A stretch of DNA of 49,744 nt from Planctomycetota bacterium (GTDB lineage Bacteria > Planctomycetota > Planctomycetia > Planctomycetales > Planctomycetaceae): contig JAQBVJ010000049.1 in the NCBI GenBank assembly GCA_027623235.1, positions 1-49,744 on the forward strand, in the 5' to 3' direction. Below are positions 32,174-40,440 of this stretch, piece after piece; the stretch's first letter is position 1, and every line of letters starts with the position of its first letter. Made by a program: the position numbers and the translations under genes. The notes under the pieces were generated by a model. It saw nothing but the letters and a program-made list of their open reading frames with translations, had not been told where the DNA came from and did not search any database.

Positions 32174-35161
32174 ATGATTGCCGCCGACGAATCCGCCACG
32201 CAAACCGTTTCGCTGACGATCGATGGTAAGTCGATTGAAGTGCCGCTTGGAACGAGCATCATTGACGCGGCCCGCGAGGCTGGGATCGAGATCCCCGTGC
32301 TCTGTCATTCCGATCGGATGGACCCGGTTGGCGTCTGCCGGATGTGCGTCGTCGATGTGGGCGAGCGAGTCCTTGCCGCGTCCTGCGTGCGCGAGTGTGC
32401 CGACGGGATGACCGTCGAAACCGCCTCGCCGAAAGTCGAAAAGCACCGACGAGTCCTCACCGAGTTGCTGCTTGCCGAACACCCAGTGCCCTGCGCGCGG
32501 GAACGCACGTCGCAGGACTGTGAGCTGGAGGCGCTGGGGCGTCAGTACGGGCTGCTGCCGGACGAGGGGCGGTTTTCTGAAGAAGGCGAGACGTTGCTGA
32601 CCGAGCCGCTTCGTTTTCCGGCAAGCTCCGCCGCGCTGCATGAGCACGACGACCGATCCGGCTGGCGGGCTCTCGACGAAACTTCGCCGGTCATCGGAGT
32701 CGACCATCAGGCGTGCATCTTGTGTGACCGCTGCATCCGGGCCTGCGACGACCTCCAGTCGAACAACGTCATCGGACGAACCGGAAAGGGCTTTTCGTCG
32801 CAGATCAGCTTCGACCTGAACTCACCGATGGGAAACAGCACGTGCGTGTCGTGCGGCGAGTGTGTCGCGTCGTGCCCGACGGGCGCGCTGACTCAGCAGA
32901 TGATCTCGCTGCCGGTCGTGCCGCGCGAAGAACTCAACGCGGTCGACTCGGTCTGCCCTTACTGTGGAGTCGGCTGCGCGATCACGTTTTACGAGCAGGA
33001 CAATCGGATCGTCTTTGCCGAGGGTCGCGAGAGTCCCGTCAACGACGGGCGTCTGTGCGTCAAGGGCCGCTACGGCTGGGACTACACCTCGCACCCGCAG
33101 CGACTCACAAAGCCGCTGATCAGGCGAGAGGAGTCGTATCCGAAAGGCCCTTTGTCGAGCGAAGTCAAAGAGTCTGTCAGCCGTCGCGCCGGAGGCCTGG
33201 TCGACTACGGCGAGGTGCTCCCCGCGTTTCGAGAAGCGACGTGGGACGAGGCGCTCGACCTGATCGGTGAGAAACTCTCGTCGATTAAGAACGAGTCCGG
33301 TGGCTCCGCGCTGGCCGGGTTTGGCTCGGCGAAATGCTCGAACGAGGAAGCGTACCTCTTTCAGAAACTCATCCGCGGCGGCTTCGGCACGAACAACGTC
33401 GACCACTGCACTCGGCTGTGCCACGCGTCTTCGGTTGCGGCTCTGATGGAGACGATCGGTTCCGGAGCGGTCACAAACGTCTTTGCGGACGTCGCGCGAG
33501 CCGACGTGTGTCTGGTCACCGGCAGCAACGCGACGGCGAATCACCCCGTCGCGGCAACGTTTATCAAGGCGGCCGCGAAAGCCGGCACGAAGCTGATTAT
33601 CGTCGACGTCCGACGACACGACCTGGCCGACTTCGCGACGCACTTCGCGCAGATCAAACCGGGAACCGACGTCGCGTTTTACAACGGCGTGATGCACGTT
33701 CTGATTTCGGAAGGCCTCATCGACCAGGCCTACATCGCCCAGCACACCGAGGACTTTGAGAAACTCAAAGAGCTGCTCCTCGCGGAATATTCGCCGGAAA
33801 CTGCCTCGCTGATCTGCGGAGTCTCCGCGGAAGACATCACCGCGATCGCACGCACGATCGGTGGCGGCGGGGTTGAGGGACGAGGGTTGAGGGTCGAGCG
33901 AAAAGACAGCCAGGATCCCTCGCCCCTCAGCCCTCGCCCCTCCCCCCTCCCAGCAATGCTCGTGTTCTGGGGAATGGGCATCTCCCAGCACACGACGGGA
34001 ACTGACAACGCGCGGTGTCTGATTTCGCTGTGCCTGATGACTGGCAACGTTGGCAAGCCGGGCACGGGGCTGCATCCGCTGCGAGGCCAGAACAACGTGC
34101 AGGGGGCGAGCGATTCCGGGCTCATCCCGATGGTCTATCCCGATTACCAGTCGGTCGCCGCGCCGGAAGTTCGAGCGAAGTTCGAAGCCGCGTGGGGCCG
34201 CGAGCTCGACCCGAATCCCGGCCTGACCGTCGTGGAGATCATGAAGGCCGCCCTCGCCGGCTCGATCCGCGGCATGTACATCCTCGGCGAGAACCCGTTC
34301 ATTTCCGACCCGAACAGCAACAAGGTGAGGAAGGCGCTGTCGGCTCTCGACTTCCTCGTCGTGCAGGACATTTTCCTCACAGAGACCGCCGAATTTGCAG
34401 ACGTCATCCTGCCCGCCAGCAGCTACTTCGAAAAATCCGGCACGTACACAAACACCGATCGGCGAGTGCAGCTCGGCCACCCGGTGCTCGCCTCACCGGG
34501 TGAGGCGCGGCAGGACTGGCAGATCATCTGCGAGATCGCCGGCCGACTCGGCTTCCCGATGGAGTACGAATCGCCGGCGGAAGTCTTCGCCGAATTTGCC
34601 GGCCTCACGACAAGCTACAACGGCCTTTCGCATGACAACCTCGGCCCGACCGGCAAGCTGTGGCCGTGCCCCGATCCGGAAACCGGCGACGGAATTCAGA
34701 TTCTCTTTGGCGAGGGTTTTCCCACGGCGTCCGGCAGAGGCCGCTTCGTCCCCTGCCCGTACCTGCCGGCCGACGAACTGCCCGACGAGGAATTTCCGTT
34801 CGTCCTGAACACCGGCCGGGTCCTCGAGCACTGGCACACCGGCAGCATGACCCGCCGCAGCTTCGCGCTGAACTCGATCGAGCCTTCCGCCTTCGCCGCG
34901 ATGAGTCCGCGCGACCTGGACGAGCTCAACATCGAGACTGGTGATTTGATCGAGGTCGAAAGTCGACGCGGCGCGATTCAGCTCGCCGTGAGATCCGACG
35001 ACTCCATCGAGCCGGGCTGCGTCTTCGTCCCGTTCCATTTTCGAGAAGCCGCCGCCAACGTGCTCACCACGGACGCCCTCGACCCGTACGGCAAGATCCC
35101 CGAATTCAAGTTTTGTGCGGTACGGGTCAGCAAAGCCGGGGCGGTCTCGAATCAGACTTGA
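32174..35161 (+). CDS. Formate dehydrogenase catalytic (alpha) subunit, Cys type, with NuoG-like N-terminus
   Basis: A 995-residue molybdo-enzyme that oxidises formate to CO2. Order: 2Fe-2S domain (CHSD...VCRMC, about residues 44-71); His-Cys cluster region (His103, Cys107, Cys116, with Glu110 where the middle Cys is expected); two 4Fe-4S motifs (CILCDRCIRAC 181-191; CVSCGECVASC 224-234); the Mo-bisPGD domain with CPYCGVGC and RLCVKG; catalytic DHCTRLCH with Cys416 in place of selenocysteine; C-terminal cofactor-binding domain with HTGSMTRRS. A palindromic element adds about 30 residues at 564-593. No beta/gamma subunit or fdhD is near. GAGG lies before the ATG at 32174. moeA is in the same window. 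Confidence 0.95.
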   Translation: MIAADESATQTVSLTIDGKSIEVPLGTSIIDAAREAGIEIPVLCHSDRMDPVGVCRMCVVDVGERVLAASCVRECADGMTVETASPKVEKHRRVLTELLLAEHPVPCARERTSQDCELEALGRQYGLLPDEGRFSEEGETLLTEPLRFPASSAALHEHDDRSGWRALDETSPVIGVDHQACILCDRCIRACDDLQSNNVIGRTGKGFSSQISFDLNSPMGNSTCVSCGECVASCPTGALTQQMISLPVVPREELNAVDSVCPYCGVGCAITFYEQDNRIVFAEGRESPVNDGRLCVKGRYGWDYTSHPQRLTKPLIRREESYPKGPLSSEVKESVSRRAGGLVDYGEVLPAFREATWDEALDLIGEKLSSIKNESGGSALAGFGSAKCSNEEAYLFQKLIRGGFGTNNVDHCTRLCHASSVAALMETIGSGAVTNVFADVARADVCLVTGSNATANHPVAATFIKAAAKAGTKLIIVDVRRHDLADFATHFAQIKPGTDVAFYNGVMHVLISEGLIDQAYIAQHTEDFEKLKELLLAEYSPETASLICGVSAEDITAIARTIGGGGVEGRGLRVERKDSQDPSPLSPRPSPLPAMLVFWGMGISQHTTGTDNARCLISLCLMTGNVGKPGTGLHPLRGQNNVQGASDSGLIPMVYPDYQSVAAPEVRAKFEAAWGRELDPNPGLTVVEIMKAALAGSIRGMYILGENPFISDPNSNKVRKALSALDFLVVQDIFLTETAEFADVILPASSYFEKSGTYTNTDRRVQLGHPVLASPGEARQDWQIICEIAGRLGFPMEYESPAEVFAEFAGLTTSYNGLSHDNLGPTGKLWPCPDPETGDGIQILFGEGFPTASGRGRFVPCPYLPADELPDEEFPFVLNTGRVLEHWHTGSMTRRSFALNSIEPSAFAAMSPRDLDELNIETGDLIEVESRRGAIQLAVRSDDSIEPGCVFVPFHFREAAANVLTTDALDPYGKIPEFKFCAVRVSKAGAVSNQT
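33875..33942. repeat. Palindromic element inserted in frame in the formate dehydrogenase gene
   Basis: Inverted arms at 33875-33900 and 33917-33942 pair at 22 of 26 positions (core GAGGGACGAGGGTTGAGGG on the left). They lie inside the coding sequence and are translated as VEGRGLRVERKDSQDPSPLS and a Pro/Ser-rich tail. In other formate dehydrogenases I know, the helix ending ...IARTI is followed almost directly by the strand before GMGISQHTTGTDNA, so this stretch is an extra loop on the surface. Confidence 0.85.
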
Positions 35162-35174
35162 TTCAGGAAGTCCT

Positions 35175-35363
35175 CAGCGCGAAGACGCAAAGGGGTCGCA
35201 AAGAAAGTGAATGTCGAGTTTTTAACAAGGAACTCCCCAGGAAGAATGACTGTGCTGAACTTCGCCTCTCGAAATTCCTTGTTGGATATTTGACATTCAA
35301 CCGTCACCACAATTTCCCATGGAATTCCTTTGCGAATCTTCGCGTCTCTGCGTCTTTGCGCTG
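35175..35363. repeat. Long imperfect inverted repeat between formate dehydrogenase and rnpB
   Basis: The outer left arm (35175-35200, CAGCGCGAAGACGCAAAGG) matches the complement of the right arm (ending at 35363, CTTTGCGCTG side) with one indel. Inner blocks also pair: TGAATGTC and AACAAGGAA on the left with their complements near 35265-35297. The whole unit would fold into a long interrupted hairpin of about 190 bp. It starts 14 bp after the formate dehydrogenase stop and ends 68 bp before rnpB. The CGCGAAGACGCAAAGG type is a widespread intergenic repeat in environmental bacteria. Confidence 0.75.
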
Positions 35364-35430
35364 CAAAATCAAGCACAACTGCCGACAAGCCGCTTTACCT
35401 CATAGCGCTCTCACCCAATAATCCGCCCCA

Positions 35431-35822
35431 GCCTGAGTGGGCTGAGTGATCGCGGCGACAATCCTTCGGGAGACGTCGTCGAGGAAAGTCCGGGCTCCGC
35501 AGGACAAGGGTGGTCGGTAACTCCGACCGACCGTGAGGCCAGGGAAAGTGCCACAGAAAATAAACCGCCGATGGCCGAGGTTCGCCTCGGATCAGGTAAG
35601 GGTGAAATGGTGCGGTAAGAGCGCACCGCGGTTCGAGGTGACTCGACCGGCAAGGTAAACCCCACCCGGAGCAAGGCCAAGCAGAAGGAAGTCGCGGTTC
35701 GCCGCGGCACGGGCTTGTCCGGCCCGTTATACCTTCGGGTAGGCTGCTGGAGAGGCCGGGCAACCGTCCTCGCAGAGAAATGATCGCTCTCGACAAGACC
35801 CGGCTTACAGGCCCACTCAGGT
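35431..35822 (+). ncRNA. rnpB: RNase P RNA, bacterial class A
   Basis: The catalytic RNA of ribonuclease P, which matures tRNA 5-prime ends. All universal blocks are visible: the P1 stem CCTGAGTGGGC (35432-35442) pairing with GCCCACTCAGG (35811-35821); GAGGAAAGTCCGGGC at 35481; GTGCCACAGAAA at 35549; GGTAAGGGTGAAATGGTGCG near 35599; and AGAGAAATGATCG with CCCGGCTTACAGGCC at the 3-prime end. The length of about 390 nt and the arrangement fit the ancestral A type. It stands between repeats, upstream of nothing on its own strand until 38.7 kb. Open frames on the opposite strand across this gene are not real. Confidence 0.98.
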
Positions 35823-35828
35823 CTTTTT
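35811..35828 (+). terminator. rnpB 3-prime end and T-tract
   Basis: The 3-prime strand of the P1 helix is followed at once by TCTTTTTAT, so P1 can serve as the terminator stem or the T-tract ends the transcript directly after it. Confidence 0.65.
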
Positions 35829-35966
35829 ATTCGCGTGGAACGATGGGTTGAGCTCGTCGCGGATCGACTCGCCGTGCGGGTCGATGAGCGGTCTTCAGGA
35901 CTGGCCTCGCCTCCCCGCTTCAATCTGACTCTGGTGACGCGAAGCGGCTGTGAGTTTTTCAGTAGG

Positions 35967-36044
35967 CCGGATCCAGCGCAGCGCCGCTCCGGCAGCCTGT
36001 CATGAACGGTTCCAATTGCCGGAACGGCGCTGCGCTGGGTCCGG
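35967..36044. repeat. Palindromic element, 28-bp arms
   Basis: Arms at 35967-35994 and 36017-36044 pair at 26 of 28 positions (core CCAGCGCAGCGCCG) with a 22-bp spacer. It lies between rnpB and the 3-prime end of DUF1501 copy 3, where a transcript from the right would end. No T-tract follows on the minus strand, so I call it a repeat rather than a terminator. It differs in sequence from all the other palindromes of the window. Confidence 0.85.
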
Positions 36045-36082
36045 CTCTCGGATTGAAAACCCACAACCTGGAAGCGGCCGCG

Positions 36083-37579
36083 TTACGCGATCCAGTCAGA
36101 GATCACGTTGCCGGCGACGTCGGTCAGGCGGAAGTCACGACCCTGGAACCGGTGGGTCAGGCGGATGTGGTCCAGGCCGAACTGGTGCAGCATCGTCGCG
36201 TGCATGTCGTTTGCGTGGACGGGCTTGTCGGCGATGCCCCAGCCGACCTCGTCCGAGTCGCCGTAAATCGTGCCGCCTTTGAGACCGCCACCGGACAGGA
36301 GCGCGGTGTACGAATACGGGTGATGGTCGCGACCCGTGTTGGCGTTTCGGCCGCCTCGGTTTTCGCCGAGGGGCGTGCGACCGAATTCGGACGCGAAGAC
36401 GACCATCGTGGAATCGTGCAGGCCTCGCTGTTTGAGGTCTTTGATCAGAGCCGCGACGGGCTGGTCGACGACCTCAGCGTTGTAGGCCAGCTCTTTGTCG
36501 AGATTGCTGTGGTGGTCCCACGAGGCGTAAATCAGATTCACAAAGCGGACTCCCCGCTCAACCATCCGCCGCGCGAGAAGACAGTTCCGCGAGAAGCTGG
36601 CTCGCGTGCCTCCGAACTGGCCTCGACCACCACCGCCTGGTTCCTGTGTTCGGTCGACGCCGTAAGACTCGAGTGTCTGCTTCGACTCGCTGGAAAGATC
36701 AATCAGCTCCGGAGCCGCCGTCTGCATGCGGAAAGCGAGCTCGTAGCTGGCGATGCGGCTGGCAATTTCCGGGTCGAGCTTCTGTTCGAGCTGCCCACCG
36801 TTAACGATCTTTAAAACGTCGAGTCCTTTGCGCTGCAGCTCGGGAGGCAGTCCGGCGGGATTGGTGAGGTTGAGAACGGGCTCGCCCTGGTTCCGAAACA
36901 GAACTCCGGAATAGGTCGAAGGGAGAAAACCGCTTTGCCAGAGCGTCGACCCGCCGCTTGATCCGCGACCGCTGGTGAGGACGACGTAGCCAGGCAGATT
37001 TTTCGACTCGCTGCCCAGTCCGTACGCCATCCAGGAACCCATCGCCGGCAGCCCGAACGTCGCGCGGCCGCACTGCATCAGCAGCTGACCCGGGTGATGG
37101 TTGAACTGCTCGGAATGCAGCGAGCGGACCATGACCAGATCGTCGGCCACCGATCCCAGATGCGGCACGAGGTCGGAAAAGTCCATCCCGCTCTCACCAA
37201 ACTTCGTGAACTTCCTGCTTGTGCCCAGCAGCGTTGCCGTTTCTTTCTTGATAAAGGCAAACCGGACTTCTTCCAGCAGCGACTTCGGCAGCGGCTTACC
37301 CGACAGCTCGTTGAGTTTTGGTTTTGGATTGAACAGGTCGAGATGCGACGGTGCTCCGGCATTAAAGATGAAGATGCAGGACTTCGCCGGGCCATCAAAA
37401 TGCGGCTTCTTCGGAGCCAGCGGATTGCTCGCGTCGAGTGCTTCCGCTGAGCTGGCTTCCGAAATAAGGCCGTCGCCACTGAGCATCGCGCCGAGCGCGG
37501 CCGCTCCGATTCCGCTGGCGGATGTGGTGAGGAAATTGCGGCGAGTCAGTTCGGCAAGTCGATTTTCAAACGGGCTCAC
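36083..37579 (-). CDS. DUF1501 family protein, Tat-exported (copy 3)
   Basis: A 498-residue DUF1501 protein. A GTG at 37579 with GGGAG 8 bases upstream starts VSPFENRLAELTRRNFLTTSASGIGAAALGA, which holds the twin-arginine motif TRRNFLT. Family motifs: IFNAGAPSHLDLFNPKPKL, RSLHSEQFNHHPGQL, ASEFGRTPLGENRGGRN and DHHPYSYT with HANDMHATMLHQFGLDH near the end. It is most like the DUF1501 proteins that pair with DUF1549/DUF1553 proteins, but no such partner adjoins it; the gene upstream encodes an ECF sigma factor. The longer frame back to 37645 has no supporting signal. Confidence 0.94.
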   Translation of the reverse strand: MSPFENRLAELTRRNFLTTSASGIGAAALGAMLSGDGLISEASSAEALDASNPLAPKKPHFDGPAKSCIFIFNAGAPSHLDLFNPKPKLNELSGKPLPKSLLEEVRFAFIKKETATLLGTSRKFTKFGESGMDFSDLVPHLGSVADDLVMVRSLHSEQFNHHPGQLLMQCGRATFGLPAMGSWMAYGLGSESKNLPGYVVLTSGRGSSGGSTLWQSGFLPSTYSGVLFRNQGEPVLNLTNPAGLPPELQRKGLDVLKIVNGGQLEQKLDPEIASRIASYELAFRMQTAAPELIDLSSESKQTLESYGVDRTQEPGGGGRGQFGGTRASFSRNCLLARRMVERGVRFVNLIYASWDHHSNLDKELAYNAEVVDQPVAALIKDLKQRGLHDSTMVVFASEFGRTPLGENRGGRNANTGRDHHPYSYTALLSGGGLKGGTIYGDSDEVGWGIADKPVHANDMHATMLHQFGLDHIRLTHRFQGRDFRLTDVAGNVISDWIA

Positions 37580-37735
37580 AGATCGGCTCCCGGGTGTGTC
37601 ATAGCGGCAGGACGTGTAGCGCGAGACCGATTCTGAGTCCCGCACTGTCGGAGACAGATCTTACGCGCTGAGTGAATGAACGCGAAGCAGGGACGCCCTG
37701 GTGACTGGTCGGGCGGACCTTATATCCGGCCGAAT

Positions 37736-38419
37736 TCAATCCGCCGCCGGCTTTTCGTCGGGCTCAGTGACCGGGTGGAGGAATGATTCCACGTTGACAA
37801 GATCGTCCAGTTCACCGCGGAGCCGGCTGATGACGCGACTTCTGGCTTTGTAGACCGTCCACACCGAGACGCCCAGATCCTCGGCCACGTCGTTTGGTTC
37901 GTCGCCTTCGACCGCTGTTCGCCAGAACGCCAGCCAGGTGTTGTCAGCCGTGCGACCCTGAACGACCGCGATGGCTCGCCGCACAACCCCGGCAAGCTCA
38001 CGAACGCCTTCGGCAGAATCGTCGGGTTCCGGCTGCTCCGGCAGGTCGGGAACATTCATGATCCGATGGTGGGCCGTCGAGCCACCATGGCCCCCGGGAT
38101 GCAGCTTCTTCTCGCGGTAGTGGTCGAGAATCCGGTATCGGCACACGGTCCACAGCCAGACTCGAAAACTCTGGTCCGGAGTGTCGCGGCGGAATTCGTC
38201 GATCTTTGTGGCAACGTATTGAAAGACGTTCTGAGCGATGTCTGCCGCGTCGCTCTCCTGCACGTTCATCCGACGAATCCATCGATGAACCAGCGGCCCG
38301 TACATTTCCATCATCCGCTTCCAGGCGTCTTCGTCACGATTGCGAACACGCTGCAGAAGGCTGTTGGAGATCGTCGAGTCGTTCCCGCTCTGCTTTGAAG
38401 ATTCAGTCGGTTTGGCCAT
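37736..38419 (-). CDS. ECF-type RNA polymerase sigma factor
   Basis: A 227-residue sigma-70 family protein with regions 2 and 4 only. Region 2: LLQRVRNRDEDAWKRMMEMYG, then DAADIAQNVFQYVATKIDEF (core-binding helix) and RVWLWTVCRYRILDHYR. Region 4: WLAFWRTAVEGDEPNDVAEDLGVSVWTVYKARSRV, a helix-turn-helix for the -35 element. This layout is the planctomycete ECF group often encoded next to Ser/Thr kinases or cytochrome genes; here no kinase or anti-sigma gene adjoins, and DUF1501 copy 3 lies 156 bp downstream on the same strand. The ATG at 38419 lacks a clear Shine-Dalgarno. Confidence 0.93.
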   Translation of the reverse strand: MAKPTESSKQSGNDSTISNSLLQRVRNRDEDAWKRMMEMYGPLVHRWIRRMNVQESDAADIAQNVFQYVATKIDEFRRDTPDQSFRVWLWTVCRYRILDHYREKKLHPGGHGGSTAHHRIMNVPDLPEQPEPDDSAEGVRELAGVVRRAIAVVQGRTADNTWLAFWRTAVEGDEPNDVAEDLGVSVWTVYKARSRVISRLRGELDDLVNVESFLHPVTEPDEKPAAD

Positions 38420-38728
38420 AAAGGAGGCTGTCTCACACTCACGGAGAGGCGCGTTGCGGGAGAGTATTCAGTATGAAGTGAGGTTCTCAGTTGTCCGCCG
38501 GCGGCCACTTACTATATCGAGGGCAATGCGGGCATTCGACACGGCAGGACAATTGGGAACAGGAAATCCCCAGAGCTGGAATTGAAAAGTCACGTCCAGG
38601 TGATGACAGTTCTCGCGACAGCCTCACCTGGCTAACATCGCCGTGGGCAGACGTTTTCAGCGGGCAAGCTGTGTCTCTCATCGCAGTCGAGTATTTTTTC
38701 AGAATCCCCGCCTCGTTATGCCGACCTC
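38420..38728. other. Divergent promoter region between sigma factor and HAD-like gene
   Basis: A 309-bp spacer between genes pointing away from each other, so it should carry both promoters. I see one 8-bp perfect inverted repeat (CCAGGTGA 38596-38603 with TCACCTGG 38624-38631, 20-bp spacer) that could be an operator, and nothing else. No small gene, RNA or terminator is evident. Confidence 0.4.
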
Positions 38729-39691
38729 ATGCCTCAGTCATTCCCTGAATACATCGACTGGCTCGACAATCGGAACGATCTGATCTGGCCGAAGCCGCCG
38801 AAACTGCAGCCGATCAACGCCCGGCCACATGCTAAGCCGATGGCCGGCATCCGAGCCGTGCTGTGGAATCTGTACGGCACGCTGCTGCGCGTGACCGATG
38901 GCGAGCCGCTGCTGTACCACCACACGGCGCTGCGAATGCAGGTGGCTCTGGAAAAGACGATCACGGAATTCAAGATGTGGAACAGCATGAAGCGGACTCC
39001 CGGAGCTCCGTGGGAGTACATGCTGCAGAAATATCGTGGCGTGCTTGAGGATCTCGAACTGCGAACTCCCGTCGCGTCAGGCGATTTTCCGCAGGTGATC
39101 TCGTCGCGCATCTGGAGACAGCTGATCGAGCTGCTCGAACAGAAAGAGTACACCTACGACGTCGGTTTTTACGGTGGCCCGGACGACTTCGCCGAGAAAG
39201 TGGCCTACTTTTTCCAGGCCTGCCTGCAGGGGGTTGAGGCCTCACCCCATGCGCTGTCGACTCTTGTCGAGTGTGCGAAAGCTCGCCTGACGCAGGGAAT
39301 TCTCGCCGACACACAGCCCTACTCGCTGCCGCAGATGCTGCGGGCGCTTCGGAGTCAGGGGAACGTTCCGCCACCCGGTCAACTGTTTGACGTGAACCTG
39401 CTGTCTCTCTCACACGAGACGGGAGTTCGAAGACCGTCGCAGACTTTCTTCGGCACAGCCGTTGCGAAGCTGGCTCAGCGCGAGATCGCTCCGCAGGAAA
39501 CCCTCTACGTGAGCAGCCGGATCCAGGGCGATCTCGCAGTCGCTAAACAGTACGGATTTCGCACCGTGCTGTACGCCGGCGACAAATCCAGTTTCAAAGC
39601 GTCGCCTCAGGAGCTCAGTCATGCCGACATCCGGCCGCGCCGACTGATCACCGACCTCCGGCAGATTCGACAGCTCGTCAGCATTGAGTAG
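38729..39691 (+). CDS. HAD-like protein with degenerate catalytic motif
   Basis: A 320-residue soluble protein. Motif I of the haloacid dehalogenase superfamily (DxDGT) is present in altered form: AVLWNLYGTLL, with Asn47 where the nucleophile Asp should be and Tyr49 where the acid/base Asp should be. Later motif regions are also weak: RRPSQTFFGTAVAKL and TLYVSSRIQGDLAVAKQYGFRTVLYAGD, where GDxxxD-type acidic residues are missing. The fold is probably kept but phosphatase chemistry is lost, so a binding or regulatory role is likely. The first 38 residues precede the domain; a second ATG at 38840 is possible. It is followed by a FabZ-like gene after 98 bp. Confidence 0.8.
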   Translation: MPQSFPEYIDWLDNRNDLIWPKPPKLQPINARPHAKPMAGIRAVLWNLYGTLLRVTDGEPLLYHHTALRMQVALEKTITEFKMWNSMKRTPGAPWEYMLQKYRGVLEDLELRTPVASGDFPQVISSRIWRQLIELLEQKEYTYDVGFYGGPDDFAEKVAYFFQACLQGVEASPHALSTLVECAKARLTQGILADTQPYSLPQMLRALRSQGNVPPPGQLFDVNLLSLSHETGVRRPSQTFFGTAVAKLAQREIAPQETLYVSSRIQGDLAVAKQYGFRTVLYAGDKSSFKASPQELSHADIRPRRLITDLRQIRQLVSIE

Positions 39692-39789
39692 CCGCCGTCG
39701 AGTCTCCACACTGCCTGCTCTGCATTGAGCGATCCGTTGACCACAGATCCGGATGCTCTTTTCACCTGGACAGTATTCTTGAGGCCACA

Positions 39790-40287
39790 ATGCGACCGCA
39801 GGCGATCTTCGATCTCGACGAACTGGACCTGAACTTCGATCAGCCACTTTACGGCATCGACGAGATTCGCGCCGTCAATCCTCAACGGTTCGAAATGGAA
39901 CAGCTCACCGGCGTCGTTCACGTCGACGAGGAAGGTCAGCGACTGATCGGCTTTAAAGAGATCACTGAGGATGAATTCTGGATTCGCGGCCACATGCCCG
40001 GGTTTCCTCTGATGCCCGGTGTCATCATGTGTGAGTGTGCCGCCCAGTTGGGTGGTTTCTACGCGAGGAAGTTTGACCTGCTCAAAGGAGATTTCCTCGG
40101 CTTCGGTGGAATGGACAATGTGAAATTTCGAGCCCCGGTTCAGATCGGCGACCGGCTGGTGCTGATGGCACGAGTCGCCAGCGTCCGGGCTGGCGGCCGC
40201 CGCATCGAATTTGAATTTCAGGGCTACGTCGATGGCCAGCTCACTTTCAGCGGCACGACGATCGGCGTCCCGATTCAAAAGGGATAA
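39790..40287 (+). CDS. FabA/FabZ-like 3-hydroxyacyl-[ACP] dehydratase
   Basis: A 165-residue hot-dog fold protein. The dehydratase motif is visible as RGHMPGFPLMPGVIMCECAAQ with the catalytic His68 and Glu82, followed by the usual FGGMDNVKFRAPVQIGDRL. It would remove water from beta-hydroxyacyl carrier-protein intermediates in fatty acid or polyketide-type synthesis. The N-terminal 35 residues (FDLDELDLNFDQPLYG) are longer than in FabZ of Proteobacteria, as in other planctomycete homologues. Because planctomycetes often carry several such genes, this may not be the main FabZ. It lies downstream of the HAD-like gene. Confidence 0.9.
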   Translation: MRPQAIFDLDELDLNFDQPLYGIDEIRAVNPQRFEMEQLTGVVHVDEEGQRLIGFKEITEDEFWIRGHMPGFPLMPGVIMCECAAQLGGFYARKFDLLKGDFLGFGGMDNVKFRAPVQIGDRLVLMARVASVRAGGRRIEFEFQGYVDGQLTFSGTTIGVPIQKG

Positions 40288-40384
40288 TCGACCGGACGCA
40301 GCGAGCCGTTATTCCGCAGGATGCCTCCGATCCTGTTCGAAACTGGCCACATGCGGGGTCCTCATTCCGTAACCGCCGCGCACG

Positions 40385-40440
40385 AAAAAACCCGGAAACA
40401 GCAGGTCCCAGGGGGGCGAAGGACTCCAGCTGCTTCCGGG
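40385..40440 (-). terminator. Rho-independent terminator for the methyltransferase group
   Basis: On the minus strand a 15-bp stem with two mismatches (40426-40440 with 40391-40405, CCCGGAAGCAGCTGG type) is followed by six T residues. It lies about 140 bp after the stop of the DNA methyltransferase gene (40582). The spacer 40288-40581 contains nothing else that I recognise. Confidence 0.75.

Noticed and set aside
32822..34480. A 552-codon open frame on the minus strand, antisense to formate dehydrogenase
   Set aside because: The sense strand has complete iron-sulfur and molybdopterin motifs. The antisense product is Arg/Gly/Asp-rich with no family signal, a typical artefact of high-GC codon usage.
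7480..35161. moeA and formate dehydrogenase as one functional cluster
   Set aside because: They are more than 23 kb apart on opposite strands with many unrelated genes between. A functional link through the molybdenum cofactor is real, but there is no operon.
38596..38631. 8-bp inverted repeat in the divergent sigma/HAD promoter region as a firm operator
   Set aside because: An 8-bp match with a 20-bp spacer is expected by chance at this GC content and length. It is kept only as a note in the spacer entry.
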